DNA of 6,629 nt from Streptosporangiaceae bacterium (GTDB taxonomy: Bacteria > Actinomycetota > Actinomycetes > Streptosporangiales > Streptosporangiaceae). Location: assembly GCA_030043395.1 (NCBI GenBank), contig JASHXW010000236.1, positions 1 to 6,629 on the forward strand, in the 5' to 3' direction. Below, one piece after another: positions 6,250 through 6,629 of this stretch; position 1 is the first letter of the stretch; the number at the start of each line of letters is the position of its first letter. The position numbers were made by a program, and so were the translations under genes. The notes beneath the pieces were generated by a model. That model had not been told where the DNA came from, ran no database searches, and saw only the letters and a program-made list of their open reading frames with translations.

Positions 6250-6268
6250 CCGCCCGCGGCCCGGCAGC
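6241..6268 (+). terminator. Strong GC hairpin downstream of the amidase, likely terminator or 3' stabiliser
   Basis: GCTGCCGGGCCGC (6241-6253) and GCGGCCCGGCAGC (6256-6268) are perfect reverse complements, giving a stem of at least 12 bp closed by a 4-nt loop. It begins 39 nt after the stop codon. No T-run follows, so it is not a textbook intrinsic terminator, though hairpins without T-runs are often proposed as terminators in actinomycetes. It also resembles the start of the B-type units of the adjoining array. Confidence 0.55.
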
Positions 6269-6271
6269 CCA

Positions 6272-6629
6272 CAATCTGGACGTCCGCACCGCCCGGGGGC
6301 GTGTAGGCGTCCGTGCTCATGCCGGTCGGTATGAGGGCCGATCAGTTCGGACGGGCGCACCTGTCCGGCGCGTGTAGGCGTCCGTGATCCCGGGCTGCGG
6401 CCCAGGAAGCCCATGGCGCAGCCGCAATCTGGACGCGCGCACCGGCCCCTGTGCGTGTAGGCGTCCGTGCTCATGCCGGTCGGTATGAGAGCCGATCAGT
6501 TCGGACGGGCGCACCTGTCCGGCGCGTGTAGGCGTCCGTGATGATGCCGGTCGGTGTGAGAGCTGATCAGTTCGGACGCGCGCACCGCCCGGGCGCGTGT
6601 AGGCGTCCGTGATCCCGGGCCGCGGCCCG
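6272..6629. repeat. Noncoding tandem repeat array, about 71-bp period, two unit types, open at the right edge
   Basis: The 17-bp core GCGTGTAGGCGTCCGTG occurs exactly five times, at 6299, 6370, 6453, 6524 and 6595, spaced 71, 83, 71 and 71 bp. Between cores lie two kinds of sequence. Type A (after cores 1, 3 and 4) has ATGCCGGTCGGT, GATCAGTTCGGACG and a CGCACC box. Type B (after cores 2 and 5, and probably before core 1) starts ATCCCGGGCYGCGGCCC and carries CAATCTGGACG (6272-6282 and 6425-6435). The stretch 6299-6388 matches 6453-6542 at 89 of 90 positions (only 6336/6490 differ), which points to recent duplication of a 154-bp A+B block. The array runs off the window within another B unit. 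Function unknown. Confidence 0.9.

Larger units (their letters stand above)
6202..6629. other. Gene-free right end made of repeats
   Basis: No coding region is credible in these 428 bases. Open frames here are read through repeats whose period (71 or 83 bp) is not a multiple of three, so no protein reading is conserved from unit to unit. The stretch contains a 9-bp repeat run, a GC hairpin and a tandem array, each listed separately. Confidence 0.8.

Noticed and set aside
4750..6474. 574-residue open frame on the minus strand, antisense to the amidase
   Set aside because: The amidase on the plus strand has a complete catalytic triad. The antisense frame is low-complexity and rich in Arg, Gly and Ala, and starts inside the noncoding array.
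6272..6629. CRISPR array
   Set aside because: The core is only 17 bp and the intervening segments are themselves copies of one another, not unique spacers. No cas gene is present.
6202..6629. tRNA or other known RNA gene in the right-end region
   Set aside because: No cloverleaf, T-loop motif or CCA end was found; the hairpins belong to repeated units.

Overview
The window is GC-rich DNA from a bacterium, most likely an actinomycete (Actinomycetota). The evidence is strong GC bias at third codon positions, GTG starts, TANNNT-type -10 boxes set directly before start codons (leaderless style), a MenA whose N-terminus resembles the mycobacterial enzyme, and an NfeD plus SPFH pair arranged like Rv1487-Rv1488 of Mycobacterium tuberculosis. 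The family and synteny comparisons are from memory, not from a search.

Layout. (1) 1-895, minus: the N-terminal 298 residues of an AMP-forming acyl-CoA synthetase (FadD type), cut by the window edge. (2) 896-1135: divergent intergenic region with an 11-bp-stem inverted repeat, a 12-bp palindrome at the synthetase ribosome binding site, and a short direct repeat. (3) 1136-2666, plus: a two-gene operon of a short NfeD-like membrane protein and an SPFH/stomatin-like protein. (4) 2649-3521, minus: menA, converging on and overlapping the SPFH gene by 18 bp. (5) 3522-3666: 145 bp with a possible menA promoter. (6) 3667-4629, minus: a membrane-anchored NERD-domain protein. (7) 4630-4764: divergent region with candidate leaderless promoters for both flanking genes. 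(8) 4765-6201, plus: an amidase-signature hydrolase with an intact Lys-Ser-Ser triad. (9) 6202-6629: no gene. It holds a 9-bp repeat run, a strong GC hairpin and a tandem array (period about 71 bp) that runs out of the window.

Function. NfeD and SPFH proteins act together in membrane microdomains, and MenA is an integral membrane enzyme of menaquinone synthesis, so the centre of the window is membrane-centred. The acyl-CoA synthetase and the amidase look like independent metabolic genes. Nothing here amounts to a defence system, mobile element or biosynthetic cluster. The least explained element is the array at the right end, whose units come in two types in the order B-A-B-A-A-B.
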